Assembly (NCBI RefSeq): GCF_006335015.1
Contig: NZ_VDGT01000010.1
Location: 1 to 64,000 of the forward strand
Origin: Streptomyces sedi
GTDB lineage: Bacteria; Actinomycetota; Actinomycetes; Streptomycetales; Streptomycetaceae
DNA: 64,000 nucleotides
Direction of reading: 5' to 3'
Below the pieces are notes generated by a model. It worked only from the letters and a program-made list of their open reading frames with translations. It was not told where the DNA came from and did not search any database. Made by a program: the position numbers and the translations under genes. Positions 1-7,254 of this stretch are shown here, in pieces; the first letter of the stretch is position 1, and the number at the start of each line of letters is the position of its first letter.

Positions 1-343
1 GTGAATGCTTCATCAAAAGATGTCACCCACAAAGATGCTCGAACATCCTCGCAAATAACTCGAAAATCTGGCATTGACTTTTGGCACGCTGTTGAGTTCT
101 CAAGGAACGGACGCTTCCTTCAAACCCCTCTCAGGGCCCTCCGGGCGTTCCCTTCGCTGTGTCCACTACTTTAGAACCAACCCCGCCCGAATTCCAAATC
201 GGGCTCCTCCCGGTTGTTTTTCGGCACGCCGAAAAAGGCCCCCGGAGGGAAGAGATCACTGCTTTGTAGTGGGTGTCGTCCAAGCTGCTCCGAAGGGTCT
301 GACGACCGTCTTCCAGGAGCGTCTGCTTCAGGCGACTCGATCT
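1..343 (-). promoter_or_regulatory. 16S rRNA operon leader (gene lies beyond the left edge)
   Basis: Read on the minus strand, this stretch ends at position 1 with CATTCAC, the bases that in Streptomyces immediately precede the 16S rRNA 5' end (GGAGAGTTTGATCC). At 89-105 it has a boxA-like element, CTTGAGAACTCAACAG, followed by GCGTGCCAAAAGTCAATGCC, both typical of streptomycete rRNA leaders and of antitermination control. A perfect 9-bp inverted repeat with T and A tracts lies at 217-236. The 16S-23S-5S genes must therefore run leftward just outside the window. No protein gene is seen here. Confidence 0.85.
168..197 (-). promoter_or_regulatory. second candidate rRNA promoter
   Basis: TTGGAA (192-197) and TAAAGT (168-173) lie 18 bases apart on the minus strand, within the rRNA leader and upstream of boxA. 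Streptomyces rRNA operons usually have several tandem promoters, so a second one is expected. The -35 box is only a moderate match. Confidence 0.5.
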
Positions 344-372
344 ACATTACGACCCTGTTGCGTCGGCGTCAA
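344..372 (-). promoter_or_regulatory. rRNA operon promoter inside the end of the glycosylase gene
   Basis: On the minus strand TTGACG (367-372) and TAATGT (344-349) are separated by exactly 17 bases, a near-consensus vegetative promoter directed at the rRNA leader. The -10 box contains the TAA stop codon of the upstream DNA glycosylase gene and the -35 box lies in its last codons. The promoter match is direct; its use by the principal sigma factor is inferred. Confidence 0.75.
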
Positions 373-1021
373 GCCGCGCAGCTCGGCGTCGGGGTTGGTG
401 GGCCCGGTAGGGGCTGACGGTGGGGTCCTCGGCGATCCAGTAGCGCCAGGGGTGCACCGCGCCCGGGCCCGATATCCCGGTGCGGGGGCCGCTGTTGACT
501 CCTCGGGCGGGGACGGGCGTGCCCTGGCGGACGCGGAGGGGGGCGGCGGGATCCGCGCCGCAGACGTCGGTGCCGTTGAGGACGCGGTCCACGTCGAGCG
601 CGGTGGCCAGGCGGGCCGGCCCCTTGGCCAGCTCGTGGTCCCCGCGCGCCTTCGGCCTGCGGGCGCGGGCCAGTTCGGCTCCGGTGAGGATCTCGCCCGC
701 GCGGAGCAGCACACCGCTGGCGTGCCCCTCGGGTCCGCAGACCAGGTTGAGGCAGTGCCACATGCCATAGGTGAAGTAGACGTAGGCGTGTCCCGGAGGG
801 CCGTACATCGAGGCGTTGCGCCGGGTGCGACCGCGGTAGGCGTGGGAGCCCGGGTCGATCTCGCCGGCGTAGGCCTCGACCTCGGTGATCCGGAGGGTGA
901 TCGTCCCCTCCTCCGTGGTGCGGACCAGGGTGCGGCCGAGCAGTTCGGGCGCGACGTCGAGCACGGGGCGGTCGAAGAAGTCGCGCGGCAGCGGCTGCTC
1001 TGGGGTGGGCTTCGTCGGCAC
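347..1021 (-). CDS. DNA-3-methyladenine glycosylase (AAG/MPG family)
   Basis: This 224-aa protein belongs to the alkyladenine glycosylase family, which removes alkylated purines such as 3-methyladenine at the start of base excision repair in the cytoplasm. Visible family features are LLGRTLVR near residue 28, the catalytic-region ITEVEAYAG with its glutamate, the SHAYRGRT(R)RN segment, YGPPGHAYVYFTYGMWHCLN, and AKGPARLATALD. Length is normal. Translation starts at GTG 1021, six bases after AGGAAG. The gene runs toward the rRNA operon, and its stop codon lies in the -10 box of an rRNA promoter, so repair gene and rRNA promoter overlap. The family call is firm; substrate range is not shown. Confidence 0.92.
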   Translation of the reverse strand: MPTKPTPEQPLPRDFFDRPVLDVAPELLGRTLVRTTEEGTITLRITEVEAYAGEIDPGSHAYRGRTRRNASMYGPPGHAYVYFTYGMWHCLNLVCGPEGHASGVLLRAGEILTGAELARARRPKARGDHELAKGPARLATALDVDRVLNGTDVCGADPAAPLRVRQGTPVPARGVNSGPRTGISGPGAVHPWRYWIAEDPTVSPYRAHQPRRRAARLDADATGS

Positions 1022-1148
1022 GTCGCTCTTCCTACGTCTGCTCTGCGTTTTCCCTGTGTCCTCCCGGGGCTCTTCGAGAGCTTCCGGGGTGGCGCGCTGA
1101 CTAGGCTAACGGGGCCAGCAAACCGTTCGACGAGGAGGTTTCCGCTCT

Positions 1149-1682
1149 ATGTCCGAGTTGCGCCGCCGTCCCCTCCCCCATGACTTCCACCCGCCGGTGG
1201 CCGCGTTCGCGGTGGCCAGTGAGGGGTTCGACGAGGGGGCGACCCTGCCCGACGCGCAGGTGCACGCCGGGGGCAACACCTCGCCTCAGCTCAGCTGGTC
1301 CGGCGCCCCCGAGGGGACCCGGAGCTACGCCGTCACCTGCTACGACCCCGACGCGCCGACGGGCAGCGGGTTCTGGCACTGGGTGCTGTTCGACCTGCCG
1401 GCCTCGGTGACCGAGCTGCCGGCGGGTGCCGGGGCCGCCGGCGGCGCCGGGCTGCCGGACGGGGCCGTACACGTGCGGAACGACTACGGGACGCGGGACT
1501 TCGGCGGGGCCGCGCCCCCGCCGGGGGACGGTCCGCACCGCTATGTCTTCACCGTCTACGCCGTGGACCAGGAGAAGCTGGGTCCGGACGAGAACGCGAC
1601 GCCGGCCCAGGTCGGGTTCATGCTGCGCTTCCACGCGATCGGCCGGGCCCAGTTGGTCGGGGAGTACGAGGTGCCCGCCTGA
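1149..1682 (+). CDS. YbhB/YbcL family Raf-kinase-inhibitor-like (PEBP) protein
   Basis: This 177-aa protein is a bacterial phosphatidylethanolamine-binding-protein homologue. It carries the diagnostic ligand-pocket segments YDPDAPTGSGFWHWVLFDLP (about residues 62-81), the RNDYGTRDFGG stretch, and GPHRYVFTVYAVD (about 128-140). Length fits YbhB/YbcL proteins. There is no signal peptide, so it is probably cytoplasmic. The start at ATG 1149 follows a strong GAGGAGG. It stands alone between the divergently placed glycosylase gene and an HNH gene and is followed by a hairpin terminator. The cellular role of bacterial PEBP proteins is unsettled and nothing nearby suggests a partner. Confidence 0.9.
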   Translation: MSELRRRPLPHDFHPPVAAFAVASEGFDEGATLPDAQVHAGGNTSPQLSWSGAPEGTRSYAVTCYDPDAPTGSGFWHWVLFDLPASVTELPAGAGAAGGAGLPDGAVHVRNDYGTRDFGGAAPPPGDGPHRYVFTVYAVDQEKLGPDENATPAQVGFMLRFHAIGRAQLVGEYEVPA

Positions 1683-1714
1683 GGTCGGGCCCCTCGGGGC
1701 CGACCGAGCCGTGA

Positions 1715-1745
1715 ACGGACGGGTCCCCGCCGGGGGCCCGTCCGT
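1715..1745 (+). terminator. hairpin terminator after the PEBP gene
   Basis: ACGGACGGGTCCCC (1715-1728) pairs with GGGGGCCCGTCCGT (1732-1745), a 14-bp stem with one G-T pair and a 3-base loop, 32 bases after the PEBP stop codon. Confidence 0.7.
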
Positions 1746-1869
1746 CGTTCATCCCCCGTTCCCGCGCCGTGTCGGTGGGGGAAATTGCGTTGTCCGACCG
1801 TGGTGGTGGCGGCACAGTGGGTGCCGGGCCGCCGGGGGCGGCGGTGCGGGAGACGGGGAGGTGGTCGGG

Positions 1870-2394
1870 GTGTCGGGAACCCTGGTGTTGAACGCGAGTT
1901 ACGAGCCGCTGTCGACGGTTTCGCCGCGTCGGGCCGTGGTGCTGGTCCTGCGGCGCAAGGCGGAGCTGGAGCACGCGGTGCCGGGTGCCTACTTCCGAGG
2001 GGCGGCCCTTGATCTTCCGGTTCCGCAGGTGATCAGGTTGCGGCGTTTCGTGAAGGTCCCCTTTCGACAACAGGCGCCCTGGTCGCGCCGGGGGGTGCTG
2101 GTCAGGGACAGGCACCGCTGTGCCTTCTGCGGTCGGCGGGCGAGCACGGTCGACCACCTGGTGCCGCGTTCGCGCGGTGGCGGGGACACCTGGTTGAACA
2201 CGGTCGCCGCCTGTGCGGACGACAACCGCCGGAAGGCGAACAGGACGCCGGCCGAGGCCGGGATGCGGCTGCTGGTCGAGCCGTTCCAACCGACCCCGGC
2301 GGACGCACTGGTGCTGGCGCTCGGCGCGCAGGGGTCGCCGGCCTCGCTGCCGGAGTGGCTGGTGGCGCGGACCGGGATGGCCGGCGCCGCCTGA
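1870..2394 (+). CDS. HNH endonuclease
   Basis: This 174-aa protein begins with the LVLNASYEPL segment typical of a widespread actinobacterial HNH family. The nuclease core is in the second half: CAFC (first metal-binding cysteine pair), then STVDHLVPRSRGG with the HNH histidine, WLNTVAAC and DDNRRKANRTP with the asparagine and later cysteine and lysine. These proteins cut DNA and bind a structural metal, but their physiological role is unknown. I chose GTG 1870 because GGGAGG lies eight bases upstream and homologues start at this point; GTG 1861 is possible. A very long inverted repeat follows the stop codon. Confidence 0.88.
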   Translation: MSGTLVLNASYEPLSTVSPRRAVVLVLRRKAELEHAVPGAYFRGAALDLPVPQVIRLRRFVKVPFRQQAPWSRRGVLVRDRHRCAFCGRRASTVDHLVPRSRGGGDTWLNTVAACADDNRRKANRTPAEAGMRLLVEPFQPTPADALVLALGAQGSPASLPEWLVARTGMAGAA

Positions 2395-2405
2395 ACGCGG
2401 TACCA

Positions 2406-2457
2406 GAACGCGAAGGTGCCGCCCGGGAGTGGGACTCCGGGCGGCACCTTCGCGTTC
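2406..2457. terminator. long bidirectional terminator
   Basis: A perfect 21-bp inverted repeat occupies 2406-2426 and 2437-2457, with three further pairs (AGT/ACT) closing the loop. It sits exactly between the convergent HNH and SPFH genes and should end transcription from both sides. Confidence 0.85.
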
Positions 2458-2480
2458 TCGCGGGGGGTGAGCGCGGTGGG

Positions 2481-3449
2481 CTACTCGATGCGGGGGCGCT
2501 CCCGGGGGGCCGGGGGCTTGTCGAGGGCCGGCTGGCCCCCGCCGTTGCCCCCGCCGCCGTTGTCGTTGTCCCCGGCGCCGGTGAGGCGGTTGAGGTTGCC
2601 GCCGAGTCCCTTGAGGGCGTCGCCGATCTCGCTGGGCACGATCCAGAGCTTGTTGGAGTCGCCCTCGGCGATCTTCGGCAGCATCTGGACGTACTGGTAG
2701 GAGAGCAGCTTCTGGTCCGCGTCGCCCGCGTGGATCGCCTCGAAGACCGTGCGGATCGCCTGGGCCTCACCCTCGGAACGGAGGGCGGCGGCGCGGGCGT
2801 CACCCTCGGCGCGCAGGATCTCGGACTGCTTGGCGCCCTCGGCCTGGAGGATCTCGGACTGCCGCACACCCTCGGCCTGGAGGATCGCCGCGCGCTTGTC
2901 GCGGTCGGCGCGCATCTGCTTCTCCATCGAGTCCTGGATGGAGGTCGGCGGCTCGATCGCCTTGAGCTCGACGCGGTTGACGCGGATGCCCCACTTGCCG
3001 GTCGCCTCGTCGAGGACACCGCGCAGCGCCGCGTTGATCTCCTCGCGGGAGGTCAGGGTGCGCTCCAGGTCCATGCCACCGATGATGTTCCGCAGGGTGG
3101 TGACGGTGAGCTGCTCGATGGCCTGGATGTAGTTGGAGACCTCGTAGGTCGCCGCCCGCGCGTCCGTCACCTGGTAGTAGATGACGGTGTCGATGTTGAC
3201 CACCAGGTTGTCCTGGGTGATCACCGGCTGCGGCGGGAAGGGAACGACCTGTTCGCGCAGGTCGATCCGGTTGCGGATGCGGTCGATGAAGGGAACGACG
3301 ATGTTGAGGCCGGCGTTCAGGGTGCGGGTGTAGCGGCCGAAGCGCTCCACGATGGCCGCGCTGGCCTGCTGGATCACCTGGATCGTTTGGACGAGCGCGA
3401 TGACGACCAGCACCACCAGGATGATCAGCACGATGATGATGGCGTCCAT
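2481..3449 (-). CDS. SPFH/Band 7 (stomatin-like) membrane protein
   Basis: This 322-aa protein has an N-terminal membrane helix (about residues 4-24), then a Band 7/SPFH domain (QQASAAIVERFGRYTRTL, VPFPPQPVITQDNL, TLRNIIGGMDLERTL), then a helical EA-rich segment with repeats of the form ILQAEGxxQSE at about 185-230, typical of stomatin oligomers. The tail from about 285 is glycine- and proline-rich and disordered. It lies 56 bases downstream of an NfeD gene. NfeD/stomatin pairs are a well-known operon type linked to membrane microdomain organisation. The specific role in this organism is not indicated. Confidence 0.92.
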   Translation of the reverse strand: MDAIIIVLIILVVLVVIALVQTIQVIQQASAAIVERFGRYTRTLNAGLNIVVPFIDRIRNRIDLREQVVPFPPQPVITQDNLVVNIDTVIYYQVTDARAATYEVSNYIQAIEQLTVTTLRNIIGGMDLERTLTSREEINAALRGVLDEATGKWGIRVNRVELKAIEPPTSIQDSMEKQMRADRDKRAAILQAEGVRQSEILQAEGAKQSEILRAEGDARAAALRSEGEAQAIRTVFEAIHAGDADQKLLSYQYVQMLPKIAEGDSNKLWIVPSEIGDALKGLGGNLNRLTGAGDNDNGGGGNGGGQPALDKPPAPRERPRIE

Positions 3450-3505
3450 CGTGTACTCCCCTTGCGGCTAGTTGAGTTGGGACTGTTGAGGTGTCGCGGC
3501 AGCCA

Positions 3506-3928
3506 TCACATCACGATGGCGGTGGCGCCGTCGATCTCGACGACGCTGACCTGGGTGCCGGGCTCGAAGGCGTCGTCGTCGCCCAGGGAACGGGCCGACC
3601 ACTCCTCGCCGGCGAGCTTGATCCGGCCGTTGTTGACGTCGACGCGCTCCAGCACGACGGCGGAGCGCCCCTTGAGGGCGTCGACGCCGCTGCGCAGCTC
3701 GGGAGGGCCGTTGCGGGAACGGCGCGCGATGGGGCGCACGACGGCGATCAGTGCCGTGGAGACCACGGCGAAGACCAGGACCTGGAGGACCAGGTTGTCC
3801 GTGAGCGAGGCGGTGACCGCCGCGGCCACGGCGCCGGCGCCGAGCATCCCCAGCTCCGGCATGGTGGTGAGCACCAGTGCGATGCCGAATCCTCCGGCGG
3901 CTATCAGCCACCACACCCAGAAGTCCAC
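3506..3928 (-). CDS. NfeD family membrane protein
   Basis: This 140-aa protein has hydrophobic segments at about residues 1-22 and 30-75, followed by a C-terminal OB-fold typical of short NfeD1b proteins (LKGRSAVVLERVDVNNGRIKLAGEEWSAR ... VEIDGATAIVM, quoted in two parts). These proteins act with a stomatin-family partner, and that gene is directly downstream. The start is taken at GTG 3928 (VDFWVWWLIAAG), where family members begin; no strong Shine-Dalgarno sequence is visible there and an in-frame extension upstream looks non-coding. Confidence 0.85.
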   Translation of the reverse strand: MDFWVWWLIAAGGFGIALVLTTMPELGMLGAGAVAAAVTASLTDNLVLQVLVFAVVSTALIAVVRPIARRSRNGPPELRSGVDALKGRSAVVLERVDVNNGRIKLAGEEWSARSLGDDDAFEPGTQVSVVEIDGATAIVM

Positions 3929-3995
3929 GCGGCCATCGTAGTGCCCCGGACACGCCGAGGAACAGGGCGCCAACCGGTCAGCGGACGCGGGGAGT

Positions 3996-4787
3996 TCAGC
4001 CCAGCGGAAGTCCCCGCGCCGTCCAGCGGTCGCCCTGGCGCTCGACCACCAGGGGCAGGCCGAAGCAGCGGGAGAGCTGGGCCGAGGTCAGCGTGGACTC
4101 CAGGGGGCCGGCGGCCAGCACCGAGCCGTTCTGGATGAGCAACACATGGGTGAAGCCCGGCGGGATCTCCTCGACATGGTGGGTGACCATGACCATCGCG
4201 GGGGCGTACGGGTCGCGCGCGAGGCGCCCGAGCCGGCGCACCAGGTCCTCGCGCCCGCCGAGGTCGAGTCCGGCGGCCGGCTCGTCCAGCAGCAGGAGTT
4301 CGGGGTCGGTCATCAGGGCGCGGGCGATCTGGGTGCGCTTGCGCTCGCCCTCGGAGAGGGTGCCGAAGCGGCGGTCGAGGAGGTCGTTCATGCCGAGGCG
4401 GTCGAGGAACGCGCGGGCGCGCTGCTCGTCGACGGCCTCGTAGCTCTCCTGCCAGCCGGCGGTCATGCCGTAGGCGGCGGTGAGCACGGTCTGGAGCACG
4501 GTCTGGCGGCGGGAGAGCTTGTCGGAGAGGGCGCTGCTGGCCATGCCGATGCGGGGGCGGAGTTCGAAGACGTCGACGCCCCCCATCTTCTCGCCGAGGA
4601 TCTGCGCCGTGCCGCTGGTGGGGAACAGATAGCTGGAGGCGACGTTCAACAGGGTGGTCTTGCCCGCTCCGTTGGGGCCCAGGATCACCCAGCGCTCGCC
4701 CTCGGCGATCGACCAGGAGACCTTGTCCACCAGAGCGCGGCCTTCGCGGACCACGGATACGTCCACCAGCTCCAGTACATCGCTCAT
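3996..4787 (-). CDS. ABC transporter ATP-binding protein
   Basis: This 263-aa protein is a single nucleotide-binding domain with Walker A GPNGAGKTT (about residue 37), signature LSEGERKR (about 145), Walker B LLLLDEP and the switch histidine in VTHHVEE. It resembles the ModF/YlmA type of stand-alone ABC ATPase. No permease gene is adjacent, so its partner or a non-transport role cannot be told. The start at ATG 4787 (MSDVLELVDV) follows GGGGAG at 11 bases; an upstream in-frame ATG is possible. It is divergent from the next gene. Confidence 0.87.
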   Translation of the reverse strand: MSDVLELVDVSVVREGRALVDKVSWSIAEGERWVILGPNGAGKTTLLNVASSYLFPTSGTAQILGEKMGGVDVFELRPRIGMASSALSDKLSRRQTVLQTVLTAAYGMTAGWQESYEAVDEQRARAFLDRLGMNDLLDRRFGTLSEGERKRTQIARALMTDPELLLLDEPAAGLDLGGREDLVRRLGRLARDPYAPAMVMVTHHVEEIPPGFTHVLLIQNGSVLAAGPLESTLTSAQLSRCFGLPLVVERQGDRWTARGLPLG

Positions 4788-4919
4788 GCGCGCGGTTTCT
4801 CCCCTTGCCATCGCCGTTTCGGTGCCTGTGGGCACTTCCCCAGGACAAAACCTACGCCACCCTTCCCCGCTGTCGGGCGTCAGGCAGCGCGTTCCGCGTC
4901 ACTCCCTAAGGTAGAGGCC

Positions 4920-5708
4920 ATGTGGGAGGAACCTCGTGTGGGGCGGCTGGCCGCCTGGGGCAACGCGTTGCTGGCCGGTCTCGTCTCGCCGGACGACGCC
5001 GCCGCCGGTGCGGTCGGGGAGGACGCGGCACACCGTGTGGTGGGGCTGCCGGGTGAGTCGGGGCAGGTGGGGCTGACGCTGGCGTGGGGTCGGCTGCGCG
5101 CCCTGGGGGCGGTGGGGCTGCGGATCGCGCTGCCGACGCCGGGGCATCCGCTGGGGCTGAGCGGGCCGCCGGAGTTCAACGAGGCGGCGCTGGACGCGGG
5201 TGAGGCCGTGGTCGTCTCGGGGGCGGCGCTGGGTCTGGTGCCCGAGGTGGTGGAGCGGGGGCCGGAGGGCGACAGCCGGTGCGAGGTGCTGTGGCGGGTG
5301 TCGCCGGTGCGGCAGGCGCCGCCGGCCGACGTGCCGTCGCTGGGCGAGGCGGAGCGGGAGTTGGCCGAGGTGATGCGGGACGCGACCGCGGCGCTGACGG
5401 CGTTGGACGTGGCGGGTTCGGGGCCGGTGGCCGACGCCTCGTTGGCGGCGTACCGGGCGCGGATGGAACGGGGGCGGCAGCTGTTGGCGCCGGGGTATCC
5501 GCCGCGTGCGGTGCGGGTGTTGGAACTGGCGTCCCGGGTGGGGGCGCTGGTGGAGATCGCGCGGGGGGACGGAGGCGGCGGGGCGGTGAGCGCGGGGGAG
5601 CTGGCGCGGCGGGAGGAGCTGCTGCGGCCCCTGGAGCGCGCGGCGCGGCGGGCGCGGGTGGCGGCGTACGACGCGTACGCGGAGGAACGGGAGCGGCAGC
5701 GCGGGTAG
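4920..5708 (+). CDS. conserved actinobacterial protein of unknown function
   Basis: I do not recognise this 262-aa protein. It has no signal peptide or membrane helix. Its first half is a compact domain rich in Gly and Val (MWEEPRVGRLAAWGNALLAG, then LGLRIALPTPGHP-like segments); the second half, from about residue 155, is helical and charged, with an Arg/Glu-rich coiled end (REELLRPLERAARRAR). The ATG at 4920 lies seven bases after TAAGGT, so the message may be leaderless. It is flanked by a divergent ABC gene and a convergent chaplin gene, neither suggesting a function. Confidence 0.7.
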   Translation: MWEEPRVGRLAAWGNALLAGLVSPDDAAAGAVGEDAAHRVVGLPGESGQVGLTLAWGRLRALGAVGLRIALPTPGHPLGLSGPPEFNEAALDAGEAVVVSGAALGLVPEVVERGPEGDSRCEVLWRVSPVRQAPPADVPSLGEAERELAEVMRDATAALTALDVAGSGPVADASLAAYRARMERGRQLLAPGYPPRAVRVLELASRVGALVEIARGDGGGGAVSAGELARREELLRPLERAARRARVAAYDAYAEERERQRG

Positions 5709-5767
5709 TCGGGCGGCGTGGCGGTTCGGGGAAGGCCGCGACGCGGCGTTCGGGCGGCGGGAAGGGG

Positions 5768-5803
5768 GCGGCCCCCGGAGCCTGGCTGGCTTCCGGGGGC
5801 CGC
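5768..5803. terminator. bidirectional hairpin terminator
   Basis: GCGGCCCCCGGA (5768-5779) and TCCGGGGGCCGC (5792-5803) form a perfect 12-bp stem with a 12-base loop between the plus-strand gene ending at 5708 and the convergent chaplin gene. Confidence 0.75.
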
Positions 5804-5820
5804 GGGTGACCTGGGTGGCG

Positions 5821-6060
5821 TCAGCTGTTGACGGCCGTGTTCCCGAAGGTCGGGTTGAGCAGGCCGATCACGTTGACCGAGTTGCCGCTGACGTTGACCG
5901 GCACGTCGATCGGGGCCTGGATGTTGTTGCCCGAGATGACGCCGGGGGAGCCGGCGGCGCCGCCGATGGCGCCGGAGTCGGCGGCGGCGGTACCGGCGAC
6001 GGCGCCCAGGGTGGCGCCGGTGGCGGCGAGGACCAGGGCGGCCTTCTTCGCGTTGTTCAT
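5821..6060 (-). CDS. short chaplin without cysteines
   Basis: This 79-aa protein has a signal peptide (residues 1 to about 30, ending in TAAA) and one chaplin domain, GSPGVISGNNIQAPIDVPVN followed by VSGNSVNVIGLLNPTFGN. Chaplins are secreted, form amyloid-like films and make aerial hyphae and spores hydrophobic. Most have two conserved cysteines in the domain; here both positions are replaced (Ser in NVSGN and Ala in NTAVN), as in ChpE-type chaplins. The start ATG 6060 follows AGGAGG at ten bases. A second cysteine-less chaplin lies 160 bp upstream on the same strand. Confidence 0.93.
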   Translation of the reverse strand: MNNAKKAALVLAATGATLGAVAGTAAADSGAIGGAAGSPGVISGNNIQAPIDVPVNVSGNSVNVIGLLNPTFGNTAVNS

Positions 6061-6220
6061 GGGATGCGTTCCTCCTGGACGAATGCGTGTGCCGCGACCC
6101 CGCTGCGGGGGTCGCGTGGTGCACAACGCGTCGATCTGGCGTGCGGCACGGGCGGGAGGCCCGATACCCCCGTTCGGATCAACGCGGGGGGACGGGGGCT
6201 GACGGTGCCCCTCGTCCGGG

Positions 6221-6460
6221 TCAGTGGTTGACGGCGGTGTTGCCGAAGGCCGGGTTGAGCAGGCCGATCACGTTGATGGTGTTGCCACTGACGTTGACCG
6301 GCACGTCGACCGGGATCTGCACGCTGTTGCCGGAGGCGACACCCGGCGACAGGGCAGCCGCGCCGGCGGCGCCGCTGTCGGCGGCGGCCACCCCGGCGCC
6401 GGTGGCGGCGATGCCGCCGACGATGAGGGCGACGGCGCCGGCCTTCTTGAAGTGGTTCAC
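6221..6460 (-). CDS. short chaplin without cysteines (second copy)
   Basis: This 79-aa secreted protein has a signal peptide (MNHFKKAGAVALIVGG through AAA, about 28 residues) and one chaplin domain ending SGNTINVIGLLNPAFGNTAV. As in its neighbour at 5821-6060, the two usual cysteines are absent (Ser and Ala instead), so it cannot form the intramolecular disulfide of other short chaplins. Translation starts at GTG 6460 after AAAGGA. The two genes are similar in sequence and length and are probably tandem duplicates. No sortase signal is present, so both should be freely secreted. Confidence 0.93.
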   Translation of the reverse strand: MNHFKKAGAVALIVGGIAATGAGVAAADSGAAGAAALSPGVASGNSVQIPVDVPVNVSGNTINVIGLLNPAFGNTAVNH

Positions 6461-6618
6461 GTCGAGTCCTTTGGCTGGGTTCTCGGGTTCGTGTCCGGGG
6501 CGGGGTTGCCCCGGCTCCTCCCTCAAGAACGGCCGTGCGGCGACGGGGACACGCGCGTGATCACTAGGTCACCCGATGGTATGACGAGCGGAGTTGACGG
6601 AGGGTGTCAGTCGGCGTG

Positions 6619-7254
6619 TCAGTCGGCCATGCCGTGACGCACGGCCCACAGGGCGGCCTGGGTGCGGTCGGCGAGGTCCAGCTTCATCAGGATGTTGGAG
6701 ACATGGGTCTTCACCGTCTTCTCCGAGAGCACCAGGGCGCGGGCGATCTCCCGGTTGGCGCGGCCCCTGGCGATGAGGGCCAGCACCTCGCGCTCCCGGT
6801 CCGTGAGCGCGCCGGCGCGTCCGCCTCCCCCGCCCTCCCCCGCCAGCAGCGCGCCGGCGACCTCGGGCTGGAGCAGCACGTGCCCGGCGTGCACGGAGCG
6901 GATGGCGCCGGCCAGCGCGTCGGGGTCGATGTCCTTGTGCACGTAGCCGGCCGCGCCGGCGCGCAGCGCGGGGACCACGGTGCGGCGTTCCGTGAAGCTG
7001 GTGACGACCAGCACCCGGGCGCCGCTGCCCTGCTCGCGGAGCCGGCCGAGGGCCTCGACGCCGTCGGTGCCGGGCATCTTGACGTCCATCAGGATCACGT
7101 CGGGGCGCAGCTCGACGGCCGCGGCGACGCCGGCGGCGCCGTCGGCGGCCTCGCCGACCACCTCGATGTCGTCCTGGACCTCAAGGAAGGTGCGCAGGCC
7201 GCGCCGCACCACCTGGTGGTCGTCCACGATCAGTACGCGAATGGCCTCAGCCAC
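6619..7254 (-). CDS. NarL/LuxR-type response regulator
   Basis: This 211-aa protein has an N-terminal receiver domain with the acidic pair in VLIVDDH and the phospho-accepting aspartate at D57 (VILMDVKMP). The switch Thr/Ser and Lys (VVTSF; HKD) are present. The C-terminal LuxR-type helix-turn-helix is LTDREREVLALIARGRANRE onward with KTVKTHVSNIL. It binds DNA and responds to the kinase gene immediately upstream, with which it overlaps by eight bases, showing translational coupling. The signal is unknown. Confidence 0.94.
   Translation of the reverse strand: MAEAIRVLIVDDHQVVRRGLRTFLEVQDDIEVVGEAADGAAGVAAAVELRPDVILMDVKMPGTDGVEALGRLREQGSGARVLVVTSFTERRTVVPALRAGAAGYVHKDIDPDALAGAIRSVHAGHVLLQPEVAGALLAGEGGGGGRAGALTDREREVLALIARGRANREIARALVLSEKTVKTHVSNILMKLDLADRTQAALWAVRHGMAD

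Noticed and set aside
1426..1869. Upstream in-frame extension of the HNH gene
   Set aside because: It runs through the PEBP gene in another frame and through a terminator; the conserved N-terminus and ribosome site support GTG 1870.
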